Of a stretch of DNA of 64,000 nt, positions 1 to 8,356 are shown piece by piece. Source of the DNA: Saccharothrix sp. HUAS TT1 (GTDB lineage: Bacteria > Actinomycetota > Actinomycetes > Mycobacteriales > Pseudonocardiaceae); the NCBI RefSeq assembly GCF_040744945.1, contig NZ_CP160453.1:6510001-6574000 (forward strand). The letters are read 5' to 3'. Within the stretch, counting starts at the first letter, position 1, and the number at the start of each line of letters is the position of its first letter. The position numbers and the translations under genes were made by a program. Below the pieces are notes generated by a model. The model saw nothing but the letters and a program-made list of their open reading frames with translations. It was not told where the DNA came from and did no database searches.

Positions 1-1066
1 GGAAGACCAGCGGGTTGGACGTGGAGGCGTTCGCCTCGCGCTCGACGTGACCGCGGGCGTCCGCCAAGCGCTGCCGCAGCGCCCCGACGATGTGCGGGTT
101 GGCCCGCACCGACACCGCGTCCTGGATGCGCGGACCGTCCTCGCCCGCCGCCTTGCGACCCTCGTCGGTCATCCACCCGGTCCCGCAGATCAACGCCCGG
201 GTCACCCGGGCCGCCTCGACCTCGGCCGGGATGCGCCGCTCGTCGTGGGTGCGGGCGTCGAACGCGCCCTGCTCGGCCCTGGTCGCCTCCAGGAACAGCG
301 CGAACGCGCCGTCGTAGGTGTCGAGCAGCCGTTCGGCCCGCACCACCGCGTCGACGTACCGCGCGACCAGCACGCTGCTGCCGCTGATCAGCGGCAGCGC
401 CTCGCCCTGCTCCAGCTGGAACGCGGGAGCCAGCCCGGCCTCGGCGAGGACGTCCGGCGCGGACCCCTCCTGGCCGCGGAACCGGGCGGGCGCGGGTTCG
501 CCGGTGAGCACCAGCCCCGCCGCCGCCATCGGCTGGAGGTCGCCGGTGCCCAACGACCCGATCTCCGGCATCCGCGGCGCCACGCCCGCGTTCACCAGGT
601 CCAGCACCCGGTCGACGAACTCCGGCCGCACGCCCATCGCGCCGCGCGCCATCGTGTTCGCCCGCAGCACCAGCGCCAGCCTGGCCACCCGGTCGGACAG
701 CGCGGGACCGACGCCGGCGGCGTGCGAGCGCAGCACCCGGCGCTGGAACTCGACCCGGTCCGCCTCGGGCAGCGGCTCGTCCTTCAACGGGCCCAGCGCC
801 TGGTTCCACCCGTACACCCGCTGCCCCGCCGCCACCGCGGCCTCCGCGCCCCGCCGGCTCTCGATCATCGCCTGGCGCGCCTTCAGGCCCAGCCGCACGG
901 TCACCTGGTCGGCCTCCAGCACGTCGACCAGCTCGTTCCACGTCAGGGAGTTGCCGTCCAGCTCCACCGCGACGGCGCCGCGGCCGACGACCGGCGCGGG
1001 AGCCGCGGCCGTGCTCGACACCGCCACCGCGCCGACCGCCACCACGACCAGAACCCGCCAAGGCAT
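1..1066 (-). CDS. Secreted histidine/phenylalanine ammonia-lyase-like protein (3' end outside window)
   Basis: The reading frame starts at ATG 1066 and runs off the left edge, so about 355 residues are visible. An N-terminal signal peptide (MPWRVLVVVAVGAVAVSSTAAA) precedes a HAL/PAL fold: VYGWNQALG matches the YGxNTGFG loop, ISGSS matches the NGT loop, QDAVSVR matches QDxYSxR and EANASTSNP matches the ExN...DNP segment. Family lyases make an MIO cofactor from an Ala-Ser-Gly triad in GSxGASGDL. Here the segment reads GSLGTGDLQPM (bases about 536-559), one residue shorter and without the serine, and the catalytic Tyr of QDxYS is Val. The fold is clear, but classical MIO lyase activity is unlikely. 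It diverges from the DeoR gene. Confidence 0.8.
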   Translation of the reverse strand, partial: MPWRVLVVVAVGAVAVSSTAAAPAPVVGRGAVAVELDGNSLTWNELVDVLEADQVTVRLGLKARQAMIESRRGAEAAVAAGQRVYGWNQALGPLKDEPLPEADRVEFQRRVLRSHAAGVGPALSDRVARLALVLRANTMARGAMGVRPEFVDRVLDLVNAGVAPRMPEIGSLGTGDLQPMAAAGLVLTGEPAPARFRGQEGSAPDVLAEAGLAPAFQLEQGEALPLISGSSVLVARYVDAVVRAERLLDTYDGAFALFLEATRAEQGAFDARTHDERRIPAEVEAARVTRALICGTGWMTDEGRKAAGEDGPRIQDAVSVRANPHIVGALRQRLADARGHVEREANASTSNPLVF

Positions 1067-1199
1067 CACTGTGCGCACTCCTACGTCATCACGCGGACCG
1101 GACCCCCGCTCGGGATCGTGGCACCGCGTCCGCACCCCAGCAGGGTGTGACCGGTCGAATCGAGCCATCGGGTGAGCGCGACCGACTGCGAGCACAAGC

Positions 1200-1244
1200 A
1201 CAAAACTCTTGTTCGAACGCACATAATTTGCGAAGGTCTCTCAC
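1200..1244 (+). promoter_or_regulatory. Candidate promoter/operator of the deoR-MFS operon
   Basis: The short AT-richer stretch just before the DeoR gene has a CATAAT box at 1224-1229 and the self-complementary TTCGAA at 1214-1219, preceded by TTG. DeoR-family regulators commonly bind close to their own start. No clear -35 element was found, so this is a weak call. Confidence 0.25.
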
Positions 1245-2021
1245 GTGAAGAGCGCCGACCGCCACCGGGTGATCATCGAACGGCTCCGCTCCGGCCCGCA
1301 GGTCGCCGTGGCGGAGCTGGCGGCGGCCACCGGCGCGTCGGAGATGACCATCCGCCGGGACCTCGACCTGCTGGCGGCGGGTGGCGTGCTGCGCCGGGTG
1401 CACGGCGGCGCGGTGCCGCTCAGCCCGGCGGGCGTCGAACCGCCGTTCAGCGCCCGCACCGCGACCGCGAGCGCCGCGAAGCGGGCCATCGCCGCGGCTG
1501 CCGTCGACCTCGTCCGGGACGGCGAGACGATCGTGCTGGACAGCGGCACGACCGCGGTCGAGGTGGCCAGGCTGCTGCGCGGCCGACCGGTCACCGTGAT
1601 GCCCCTGTCCCTGCACGCGGTGCGCGAGCTGCTGGACTCGCCCGAGGTCCGGTTGCTGCTGCCCGGCGGCGAGCCGCGCCCCGGCGAGCTGGCCATGGTC
1701 GGCCCGCTGGCGCTGGCGTCGCTGCGCGCCCTGCGCTTCGACGTGGCCGTGCTCAGCCCGTGCGCGTTCGGCCTGGACACCGGCCTCACCGCGCACAACC
1801 TGGCCGACGCAGAGGTCAAGCAGCAGGCGATGGCCGTCTCCGGGCGCACGGTCGTGCTGGCCGACAGCACGAAGTTCGGCCGCACCGCGCTCGCCCACGT
1901 CTGCCCCGCCGACCGGCCCGACGTGCTGGTCACCGATTCCGACACCCCCGCGGACGTGCTCCGCGAGCTGACCGCGCGCGGGGTGCTCGTGCACGTAGCC
2001 GAAAGACTGGAGACCCTGTGA
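1245..2021 (+). CDS. DeoR/GlpR-family transcriptional regulator
   Basis: This 258-residue protein begins at GTG 1245. Residues 1-57 form the DeoR winged helix (RHRVIIERL, then the recognition segment ASEMTIRRDLDLL and the RRVHGGA wing). The remainder is a DeoR C-terminal sensor domain of the sugar-isomerase type, with a DSGTTAVEVARLL phosphosugar loop and the C-terminal VLADSTKFGRTA signature. Such regulators usually repress sugar or nucleoside uptake and catabolism and respond to a phosphorylated sugar. Its stop overlaps the MFS transporter start in a GTGA overlap (2018-2021), so the two are co-translated and it probably controls the transporter. The ligand is unknown. Confidence 0.9.
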   Translation: MKSADRHRVIIERLRSGPQVAVAELAAATGASEMTIRRDLDLLAAGGVLRRVHGGAVPLSPAGVEPPFSARTATASAAKRAIAAAAVDLVRDGETIVLDSGTTAVEVARLLRGRPVTVMPLSLHAVRELLDSPEVRLLLPGGEPRPGELAMVGPLALASLRALRFDVAVLSPCAFGLDTGLTAHNLADAEVKQQAMAVSGRTVVLADSTKFGRTALAHVCPADRPDVLVTDSDTPADVLRELTARGVLVHVAERLETL

Positions 2022-3199
2022 CGACCGCCCTGCCGCGCGCCGCCCGCGTCGCGACGTGGATCTACTTCACCCTCAACGGGTTCGCCGTCGGCCTGTGGGT
2101 GGTGCACATCCCGAACGTCGAGCGCGCGACCGGCATCACGCACAGCGCCCTGGGCGGGCTGCTGCTCGTGCTCGGCGGCGCGGCATTCCTCGGCATGCAG
2201 GTCGCCGGACCGCTCGCCGACCGGCTCGGCCAGCGCAAGTTGCTGCCCGCCGCCGGGGTGCTGCTCGGCATCGCCCTGTTCTTCCCCGGCCTGGCCACGT
2301 CCTGGTGGGCGCTCGGCCTCAGCCTGCTGTTCTTCGGCTTCGGCAACGGCACCATCGACGTGGCGATGAACTCGCACGCCGTGGTGGTGGAGCGCGCCTA
2401 CCCCCGGCCGATCATGGCCTCGTTCCACGCGATGTGGTCGATCGGCGGTGCGATCGCCGCCGTCGTGGGCGCGCTCACGCTCGGCGCCGACGTGCCCACC
2501 GCGGTGACGTTGAGCGCCTGCGGCGTGTTCACCATCGTGGTGTCGCTGCTGACCGGCCGGTTCCTGATCGACGCCGAGGCCGAGGAGCCGGCCGAGGCGA
2601 CGTCGTCCGCGCCGGCGGCCAAGCCGTCGACGAAGCTGGTGTGGCTGCTGGGCGCCATCGCGTTCGCCATGATGCTCGCCGAGGGCGTCGCCAACGACTG
2701 GGCCGCCCTGCACGCCGAGGACGTCCTGGGCACCGCCACCAGCACGGCCGCGTTCGCCTACGGCTCGTTCGCGGTGGCGATGACCGTCGGCCGGTTCGCC
2801 ACCGACCGGGTCGCCGCGGCCGTCGGACCGGTCGCGATCGTGCGGTACGGGGCGGCGCTGGCCGCGTTCGGCCTCGTGCTGGTGGTGCTCTCGCCGTGGG
2901 TGTGGCTCGCGTTCACCGGCTGGGCGCTGTTCGGCCTCGGCCTGTCCGGCAGCGTGCCGCAGCTGTTCTCGGCGGCGGGGAACCTGGACAAGCGGTCGTC
3001 CGGCGCGCTCATGGCCCGGGTCGTCGGGCTCGGCTACGTGGGCCTGCTCGCCGGGCCGGCGCTGATCGGCGGCCTGGCGCACTGGATCCCGCTGAACCTG
3101 GCCTTCCTGGTGCCGGTCGTGCTGTGCCTGCTGGCCGTGGTGTTCGCCAACGTCCTCGCGCCGCGCCCGGCTCCGGTCGAGGAGAACGTCGCGTCCTGA
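2018..3199 (+). CDS. Major facilitator superfamily transporter (YbjJ/fucose-permease-like)
   Basis: This 393-residue integral membrane protein starts at GTG 2018, overlapping the DeoR stop by four bases. About 12 hydrophobic helices are visible. The loop GPLADRLGQRKLL after helix 2 is the MFS motif A (G-x3-D-R-x-G-x-R-K), and FATDRVAAAVGP is its second-half counterpart. A charged, Ala/Glu/Pro-rich central loop (about residues 185-205) separates two six-helix halves. The subgroup resembles YbjJ-type or sugar-permease-like MFS proteins. The substrate cannot be read from sequence, but the co-transcribed DeoR suggests a sugar, polyol or nucleoside-related compound. Confidence 0.85.
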   Translation: MTTALPRAARVATWIYFTLNGFAVGLWVVHIPNVERATGITHSALGGLLLVLGGAAFLGMQVAGPLADRLGQRKLLPAAGVLLGIALFFPGLATSWWALGLSLLFFGFGNGTIDVAMNSHAVVVERAYPRPIMASFHAMWSIGGAIAAVVGALTLGADVPTAVTLSACGVFTIVVSLLTGRFLIDAEAEEPAEATSSAPAAKPSTKLVWLLGAIAFAMMLAEGVANDWAALHAEDVLGTATSTAAFAYGSFAVAMTVGRFATDRVAAAVGPVAIVRYGAALAAFGLVLVVLSPWVWLAFTGWALFGLGLSGSVPQLFSAAGNLDKRSSGALMARVVGLGYVGLLAGPALIGGLAHWIPLNLAFLVPVVLCLLAVVFANVLAPRPAPVEENVAS

Positions 3200-3224
3200 G
3201 GACGTCGGCGAACACCCGCGGGCG

Positions 3225-4196
3225 CTACTCGCAGCCGATGCCGTCCTTGTCCTTGCCGTCGAGGTCGTAGACGTCCGGGCCGATCACGGTGACGGGTCCG
3301 CGCACGTAAGCGGGCCCGTTGCCCGACCCGCCCGCGCAGTCGACGTCGCTCGCGATGGGCACGCACGGCGTGTAGCTGGCGTGGCAGCCCTGGTTGGGAG
3401 CGGGAGCGGGAGCGGGCGCGGGCGGCGGCGGGGCTTGGGTCGCCGGGTTCGGCTGGGGATTCGGCTGCGGGTTCGGTTGGGGATTCGGCTGCGGCTTGGG
3501 CTGGGGCTGGGGGGCCGGTGCCGGCGTGGTGGTCGTCGTGGTCGTGGTCGTGGTGGTCGTGGTGGTGGTGGTGGTCGTCGTCGGTGACGTGGTGGTCGTC
3601 GTGGTGGGCGCGGCGGTCCGCGTGGTGGTCAACGACGAAGCCGCGTCCGTTGTGGACGGTTGGTCGTCGGCCAGCGCCCCGATGACGATGAACAGCAGCA
3701 CCACGGCGGCCACCGCGATCCACACCGGGCGGCGGGACTTGCCCTGCGCGGGCGGCGGCGTGAAGACCGCGGTCTGCGGTGCCACGCCCGCGCCGGAGGC
3801 GTCGCGCGGCAGCTGGAGCACCACCTCCAAGCCGCGGTTGCCGAGCTGGACCACCGCCTCGCAGCCCGGCGTGCCGCCGGCGTCCATCACCCGGCTCACC
3901 ACATCGGCGTAGCGCCGCGACATCAGGTAGGTCAGCTCGCCGACCCGCTGCCCGTCCAACCGGACCTCGATGGCGTGCTGCCCGCGGTGCTTGCCCGAGG
4001 CGATGGCGCACCACGCCAGCGCGACGGCCACCCGGCGCTGCTGACCGGGCGCGACGGAGTACCTGGCCAGCCACTCCTGGTGGTGCTCCTCCCCGGTCAC
4101 GACGACCGGCGCCCCGGTCTCCAGCATGGTCAGGCCTAAAGGCGAGTTCTCCACCACGACGCACTCCAATCCACCGAACGGATGTACGCCGCTCAT
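3225..4196 (-). CDS. Membrane-anchored Excalibur-domain protein
   Basis: This 323-residue protein starts at ATG 4196; an in-frame extension to 4511 lies over the divergent lipoprotein and is rejected. Residues 1-130 are a soluble beta-rich region conserved in actinobacteria (IEVRLDGQRVGELTYLMSRRY). It is followed by one transmembrane helix (about 155-175), a Thr-rich stretch and a (PQPN) repeat linker. The C-terminus is an Excalibur calcium-binding domain with a DxDxDG-type loop (DLDGKDKDGIGCE) and paired cysteines. The orientation suggests a cytoplasmic sensor-like N-terminus and an extracytoplasmic Ca-binding tail. The function is unknown. The codon-repetitive linker makes spurious antisense Val/Gly frames. 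Confidence 0.85.
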   Translation of the reverse strand: MSGVHPFGGLECVVVENSPLGLTMLETGAPVVVTGEEHHQEWLARYSVAPGQQRRVAVALAWCAIASGKHRGQHAIEVRLDGQRVGELTYLMSRRYADVVSRVMDAGGTPGCEAVVQLGNRGLEVVLQLPRDASGAGVAPQTAVFTPPPAQGKSRRPVWIAVAAVVLLFIVIGALADDQPSTTDAASSLTTTRTAAPTTTTTTSPTTTTTTTTTTTTTTTTTTTPAPAPQPQPKPQPNPQPNPQPNPQPNPATQAPPPPAPAPAPAPNQGCHASYTPCVPIASDVDCAGGSGNGPAYVRGPVTVIGPDVYDLDGKDKDGIGCE

Positions 4197-4293
4197 CGGC
4201 GCGGTTCTACGCTCCGTTACCAGGAATGTCACAGCGGTGTAACGGTTGCCCAACCGGGCTACAGGGCCTCGGGCGCACATGTTGGCTGTGCGC

Positions 4294-4707
4294 ATGAACA
4301 AGAAGGTCGTGTCCGCGCTGCTGGCCCTGGGGTGCGCCGCCTCCCTGGTGGCGTGCGCGAACAACGAGGACAAGTTCGTCGACGAGCTGAAGGCCGCGGG
4401 CTTCACGAACGTCGGCGAGCCGCGCAGCGAGTCGGGGAAGAAGACGAAGAAGATCGGCAAGCGCACGGTCAAGTCGTCGCAGAAGGTCCTTGAGGTGACG
4501 GTCCGGGTCAAGGGCTGCGACCTGGAGTTCGAGAAGGTGTCCGGCCAGTCCGGTTACTGGCTGGACGAGCTGCACGTCAACGGCCAGGAGCAGGACTGGC
4601 CCGGTTACCCGGAGAACGTCCGGCAGCAGGACCTCGTGACCTCGTTCGCGGGCGACCAGCCCAAGCCCGCCGGCTTCCGCGACTGCTACCGGCCCGACCA
4701 AGCCTGA
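4294..4707 (+). CDS. Small putative lipoprotein
   Basis: This 137-residue protein starts at ATG 4294. An upstream in-frame ATG at 4246 would place non-signal sequence before the signal peptide and is less likely. The N-terminus MNKKVVSALLALGCAASLVAC is a type II signal peptide with lipobox SLVAC, so Cys21 is probably lipidated. The mature part is basic (KKTKKIGKRTVK) and has two further Cys (in KGCDLEF and FRDCYRP) that could form a disulfide. No domain was recognised. It is transcribed away from the Excalibur gene; the shared intergenic space is under 100 bp. Confidence 0.75.
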   Translation: MNKKVVSALLALGCAASLVACANNEDKFVDELKAAGFTNVGEPRSESGKKTKKIGKRTVKSSQKVLEVTVRVKGCDLEFEKVSGQSGYWLDELHVNGQEQDWPGYPENVRQQDLVTSFAGDQPKPAGFRDCYRPDQA

Positions 4708-4810
4708 CCCGGGGAATTCCACCCGTTCGCCGGAACCGCGGAACGGCGGTCTGAGTAATTTTCACATCACGGTCCCCTGCCGTTGATCGACCCACGAGAG
4801 GTGGAAGATC

Positions 4811-5701
4811 ATGAACCGTGCTGTGAGGCGACTGGTCACCCTGGCGAGCGCGCTGACCCTGTCGCTCGTCACCGTCCAGGCCGCTCAGGCCGCCGAACCC
4901 GGAACCTACTGGACACCGGAGCGGATGCGCGCCGCCGCTCCGCTCGACCTCCCCACCACCACGCCCTTCGCGGTGCGCTCCGCCGTCGCGACGGGCGAGC
5001 CCGCGACCGTCGCACCGCTGGCCTTCCCCAACGGCGGCAGCGCGTGGACCGGTGGCGGCGCCGTCGTCGCGACCGCCGGTCGTGTGTTCTTCACCTACCA
5101 GGGCCGCAACGCCTCGTGCAGCGGCAACGCCGTCACCAGCGGCAACAAGAGCACCGTCATCACAGCGGGCCACTGCGTGAAGCTCGACGGCGCGTACCAC
5201 ACCAACGTCGCCTTCGTCCCGGCCTACAACAACGGGAACGCCCCTTACGGCACGTGGAACGCGCGCACCACCATGGCCACACCGCAGTGGAACGCGAGCG
5301 AGGACATCAACTACGACATCGGCGCGATCGTGGTCGGGCAGCTGAACGGCCAGTCGCTCACCGACGTGGTGGGCGCCCAGGGCATCGCGTTCAACCAGGC
5401 GCGGGCCGACAACATGTACGCGTTCGGCTACCCGGCCGCCGCGCCGTACGACGGCACGAAGCTGATCTACTGCAGCGGCCGGACGTTCAACGCGTTCCTG
5501 AGCAACGGCATCGGCATGACGTGCGACATGACCGGTGGCGCCAGCGGCGGTCCGTGGTTCCGGACGTTCTCCGAGGCCACCGGTACTGGCACGCTCAACT
5601 CGGTGAACAGCTACAAGATCAACCTGTTCCCGAACTGGATGTTCGGCCCGTACTTCGGCGCGGACGCGCAGAACCTGTACAACCAGGCCCAGGCGGCCTG
5701 A
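4811..5701 (+). CDS. Secreted trypsin-like serine protease (S1 family)
   Basis: This 296-residue protein has a Sec signal peptide (residues 1-27, ending AAQAA) and a short pro-region. The catalytic triad is visible: His121 in ITAGHC, Asp169 in NYDIGAI and Ser245 in GGASGGPW. Cys103/Cys122 and Cys231/Cys238 are likely disulfides. The spacing and the GASGGP motif fit small secreted S1/V8-like peptidases of actinomycetes. It is preceded by a GAGAGGTGGAAG ribosome-binding region before ATG 4811 and lies tail-to-tail with the cellulase gene across a shared hairpin. It probably degrades extracellular protein; specificity is unknown. Confidence 0.88.
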   Translation: MNRAVRRLVTLASALTLSLVTVQAAQAAEPGTYWTPERMRAAAPLDLPTTTPFAVRSAVATGEPATVAPLAFPNGGSAWTGGGAVVATAGRVFFTYQGRNASCSGNAVTSGNKSTVITAGHCVKLDGAYHTNVAFVPAYNNGNAPYGTWNARTTMATPQWNASEDINYDIGAIVVGQLNGQSLTDVVGAQGIAFNQARADNMYAFGYPAAAPYDGTKLIYCSGRTFNAFLSNGIGMTCDMTGGASGGPWFRTFSEATGTGTLNSVNSYKINLFPNWMFGPYFGADAQNLYNQAQAA

Positions 5702-5710
5702 TCACCCCAC

Positions 5711-5750
5711 CGGGTGGCCCGGCGCGGTCGCCGCCGGACCGGGCCACCCG
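5711..5750. terminator. Bidirectional hairpin between protease and cellulase
   Basis: Perfect 12-bp inverted repeat: CGGGTGGCCCGG (5711-5722) pairs with CCGGGCCACCCG (5739-5750) around a 16-base loop. It sits between convergent stops at 5701 and 5755, the expected place for a shared intrinsic terminator. There is no T-run, as is usual in actinobacteria. Confidence 0.75.
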
Positions 5751-5754
5751 CCGG

Positions 5755-6504
5755 TCACCCGCTGACCGAGGCGGAGAAGCTGTTGACGGCCAGCCCGGTG
5801 CCGCCGTTCCACGGCTCGAACCCGGCCTGGATGCTGGTCAGGTACCAGGAAGTGGTGATCGCGCCGCGGTTGCGCACGTCGTTGACGAAGTCCATCACGT
5901 TGAACGACCACGACGAGATGGGCGACGGCGCCACGTAGGAGATCACGTTGTTCGCGCCGTTGCTGCCGCGCCAGACCTGCCAGCTGCGGCCGCCGATGGT
6001 GGTGTTGCCGACCGCGCTGCCGATCGGCTGGATCGAGCCCTGGCGGTTGAACCAGATCATGATCTCCATCTGGTTGACCCCGTTGGTCTTCGGCGTCGGG
6101 TCCAGCCAGATGTCGTACGAGGCGTTGTAGGTGCCGCCGACGTAGCTGTAGTTGATCGACGACGTGGCACTGCGGATGCGGCTGACCTGCATCGGCAGGT
6201 TGGAGCCGGGCGAGCAGTTGGTGTAGTGGCAACCGAGGAAGACCGACGGGTACGACAGCGGCGCGCCGTTGGTCGGGGCCGAGCCCTGCTGCTGGGTGAT
6301 CCGGAAGCCGGACGAGGTCACGTTGATGCACTGGGTCGCGGAGCTGCCCCACCGGTTGTTCTGGACCACGTAACGGCCCTGGATGGTGGTCGACCCGTAC
6401 TGATCGCAGATCGTCGTGTCGGCTTGGGCGGACCCGGCGGTGGCGACGACCGCGCTGGCGGCCATCAGCCCGGCCAGCACGAAGGCACGGACGGTGCTTC
6501 GCAT
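5755..6504 (-). CDS. Secreted GH12 endoglucanase (cellulase)
   Basis: This 249-residue protein has a signal peptide (1-28, cleavage near AQA-DTT) and a single glycoside hydrolase 12 domain with no carbohydrate-binding module. GH12 retaining catalysts are visible: nucleophile Glu147 in NQMEIMIW and acid/base Glu230 in AGFEPWNGG. The family hydrolyses beta-1,4-glucan internally (cellulose, mixed-linkage glucan, sometimes xyloglucan). The Cys33-Cys59 and Cys92-Cys97 pairs fit bacterial CelB-type enzymes. A perfect CebR palindrome lies 43 bases upstream of the start, so cello-oligosaccharide-inducible expression is expected. Confidence 0.93.
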   Translation of the reverse strand: MRSTVRAFVLAGLMAASAVVATAGSAQADTTICDQYGSTTIQGRYVVQNNRWGSSATQCINVTSSGFRITQQQGSAPTNGAPLSYPSVFLGCHYTNCSPGSNLPMQVSRIRSATSSINYSYVGGTYNASYDIWLDPTPKTNGVNQMEIMIWFNRQGSIQPIGSAVGNTTIGGRSWQVWRGSNGANNVISYVAPSPISSWSFNVMDFVNDVRNRGAITTSWYLTSIQAGFEPWNGGTGLAVNSFSASVSG

Positions 6505-6546
6505 GGAACTCCTCTCGAAAGGTCCACGACGGCGGGGAACTCACCT

Positions 6547-6560
6547 TGGGAGCGCTCCCA
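6547..6560. promoter_or_regulatory. CebR operator
   Basis: TGGGAGCGCTCCCA is a perfect 14-bp palindrome identical to the consensus for CebR, the LacI-family cellobiose/cellotriose-sensing repressor of actinomycetes. It lies just upstream of the GH12 cellulase. A one-mismatch copy is at 11652-11665. Confidence 0.88.
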
Positions 6561-6698
6561 GAGTAACCCGACTCCCCCGCCTCCGCACCAGTCCCACTCA
6601 CGCCGGCGTCAACGGCCGATGTCCCATTCGACCGGAGGGACCGATATGTGATCACGACAGCGGTCGCGCACCCGCCCTGTCACGTCCACAGTGGACGA

Positions 6699-7646
6699 TC
6701 ATCGGCGAGGTCCGCCGTCCTCCGCCACCCGGATCACGTGCTTGCCGCGCACGCCACCGGCTTCCAGCGCGCGGTGCGCTTCGGCGACTGCCCCGAGCGG
6801 GTGCACGGCCTCCACCACCGGACGCACCGCGCCGCTCTCGACCAGTGCGGTGAGATCGGCGAACAGATCGGTCCGCGGGTTGCCGCTGAAGAACCGGACG
6901 CGGCGCGGGCCGAACGCGGTCGACGCCAGGAGGTAGCCGACGTCGGCGGCGGACCGGAAGGCGATGCCGACCATCCGGCCGCCGGGGGCGAGCAGCCGGC
7001 GGTACGCGCGCGGCGTGCTGCCGTGGGTGTCCAGCACGACGTCGAAGCGGCCGAGGTCGGCCGGGTCGGTGCGGTAGTCGACCGCCTCGTCCGCGCCGAG
7101 CTCCCGGACGAAGTCGAGGTTCCCCCTGCCCGCCAACGCCGTGACGTGCGCGCCGTACGCCTTGCCCACCTGCACGGCGACGCTGCCCACTCCCCCGCTC
7201 GCGCCGCGCACGAGGAGGCGTTCGCCCCGGCGCAGCCCGGCCTTGTCGCGCAGGGCGGTGATGGCGGTGGTGCCGACCCCCGGCAGCGCGGCGGCCCGCA
7301 CCGGGTCGACCCCGGCCGGGCTCGCCGCGAGTTGGCGCGGGTGGACGGCGACGTACTCGGCGGCGCTGCCGAACTCGCCGCGCGGCAGCCCGCCCCACAC
7401 GTGCGCGCCGGGCTCGAACCCGGGACCGGACACGACCTCGCCCGCGAAGTCGATGCCGACCCGCTTGGGGAACTTCCGGCCGAGCAGCAGCTTGAGCCGC
7501 CCGGACCGGCCCATCAGCTCGCCGCCGTTGACGCTGGCCGCGTGGACCCGCACCAGCACCTGACCCGGCTCGACTTCCGGGTCCGGCACGACGCCTTCGT
7601 ACAGGACCTCGGGCGGCCCGTACCGGTCGAACAACGCTGCACGCAT
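6699..7646 (-). CDS. NAD(P)-dependent medium-chain oxidoreductase (quinone-reductase-like)
   Basis: This 315-residue protein starts at MRAALFDRYGPPEV (ATG 7646). A further upstream in-frame start (7712) would run through both operator palindromes and is rejected. It is a zinc-independent MDR/QOR-type enzyme: an N-terminal GroES-like domain (VLVRVHAASVNGGEL, VGIDFAGEV), then a Rossmann domain with a dinucleotide loop near GASGGVGSVAVQ. No structural-zinc Cys cluster is seen. It probably reduces quinones or enones with NADPH. It is divergent from a TetR gene across two matching operators, so it is almost certainly that regulator's target. Confidence 0.85.
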   Translation of the reverse strand: MRAALFDRYGPPEVLYEGVVPDPEVEPGQVLVRVHAASVNGGELMGRSGRLKLLLGRKFPKRVGIDFAGEVVSGPGFEPGAHVWGGLPRGEFGSAAEYVAVHPRQLAASPAGVDPVRAAALPGVGTTAITALRDKAGLRRGERLLVRGASGGVGSVAVQVGKAYGAHVTALAGRGNLDFVRELGADEAVDYRTDPADLGRFDVVLDTHGSTPRAYRRLLAPGGRMVGIAFRSAADVGYLLASTAFGPRRVRFFSGNPRTDLFADLTALVESGAVRPVVEAVHPLGAVAEAHRALEAGGVRGKHVIRVAEDGGPRR

Positions 7647-7662
7647 CCCGCATCCCTCGCTC

Positions 7663-7721
7663 AAGTGGAAGACACCCTCCACTTCGACGCTAACACGGTA
7701 ACCGGAGGACACCCTCCGGTT
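7663..7721. promoter_or_regulatory. Two 22-bp TetR-type operators
   Basis: Two palindromes of identical design lie between the oxidoreductase and tetR starts. O1 (7663-7684): AAGTGGAAG, ACAC, CCTCCACTT, with one mismatch between the arms. O2 (7700-7721): AACCGGAGG, ACAC, CCTCCGGTT, with perfect arms. They share the core GGArGACACCCTCC and are 37 bp apart centre to centre. They should cover both promoters. Confidence 0.8.
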
Positions 7722-7738
7722 GAGCTAAAGTGAGAGGC

Positions 7739-8356
7739 GTGACGGCTCGGACGACTCGGTTGCGCGCCGACGCGCGGCAGAACCGCGATCGCATCATCAC
7801 GTCGGCGCGGGAGGTGTTCGCGACGAGCGGCCTGGACGCGTCGATGACCGAGATCGCCCGCCGCGCCGGGGTCGGCGTGGCGACGCTCTACCGCCGCTTC
7901 CCCACCAAGGCGTCGCTGGTGACGGAGGTGTTCGCCGAGCAGTTGGAGGCGTGCACGTCCGCCGTGCACGTCGCGGCGGACGACCCGGACCCGTGGCGCG
8001 GGTTCTGCCGGGTGGTCGAGGAGTTGTGCGAGATGCAGGCGCGGGACCGCGGGTTCAGCGCCGCGTTCCTGGCCGCGTTCCCCGACGCGGTGGCGGTGGA
8101 CGAGAAGCGCGCGGCCGCCGAGGCGGCGTTCTCCCACCTCGTGGCGCGCGCGAAGGAGGCGGGCGCGCTGCGACCCGACTTCACCGCCGACGACCTGACG
8201 CTCCTGCTGATGGCCAACAACGGCCTGGTCACCGACTCGGTGGACGCGGCGGTGAGCGCCTCGCGCCGCCTGGTCGCCTACTTCGTGCAGGCGTTCCAGG
8301 CCCGCGGCCCGCTGCCGCCACCGGTCCGCCTCGGGCTGCGCGACGCGCTCGGCTAA
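7739..8356 (+). CDS. TetR-family repressor
   Basis: This protein is about 205 residues long from GTG 7739; GTG 7730 is also possible, and neither has a strong Shine-Dalgarno, so the mRNA may be nearly leaderless. The N-terminal helix-turn-helix is typical (IITSAREVFATSG, then MTEIARRAGVGVATLYRRFPTK). The C-terminal ligand domain has FSAAFLAAFPD and LLMANNGLV, as in many repressors beside stress-type reductases. It is divergent from the MDR oxidoreductase, with two 22-bp palindromes between them, implying autoregulation and control of that gene. The last four bases overlap the convergent siderophore-interacting gene. Confidence 0.9.
   Translation: MTARTTRLRADARQNRDRIITSAREVFATSGLDASMTEIARRAGVGVATLYRRFPTKASLVTEVFAEQLEACTSAVHVAADDPDPWRGFCRVVEELCEMQARDRGFSAAFLAAFPDAVAVDEKRAAAEAAFSHLVARAKEAGALRPDFTADDLTLLLMANNGLVTDSVDAAVSASRRLVAYFVQAFQARGPLPPPVRLGLRDALG

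Noticed and set aside
3381..3600. Gly/Val-rich plus-strand frames over the Excalibur gene
   Set aside because: They are produced by the Thr-rich and PQPN repeat codons of the real minus-strand gene.
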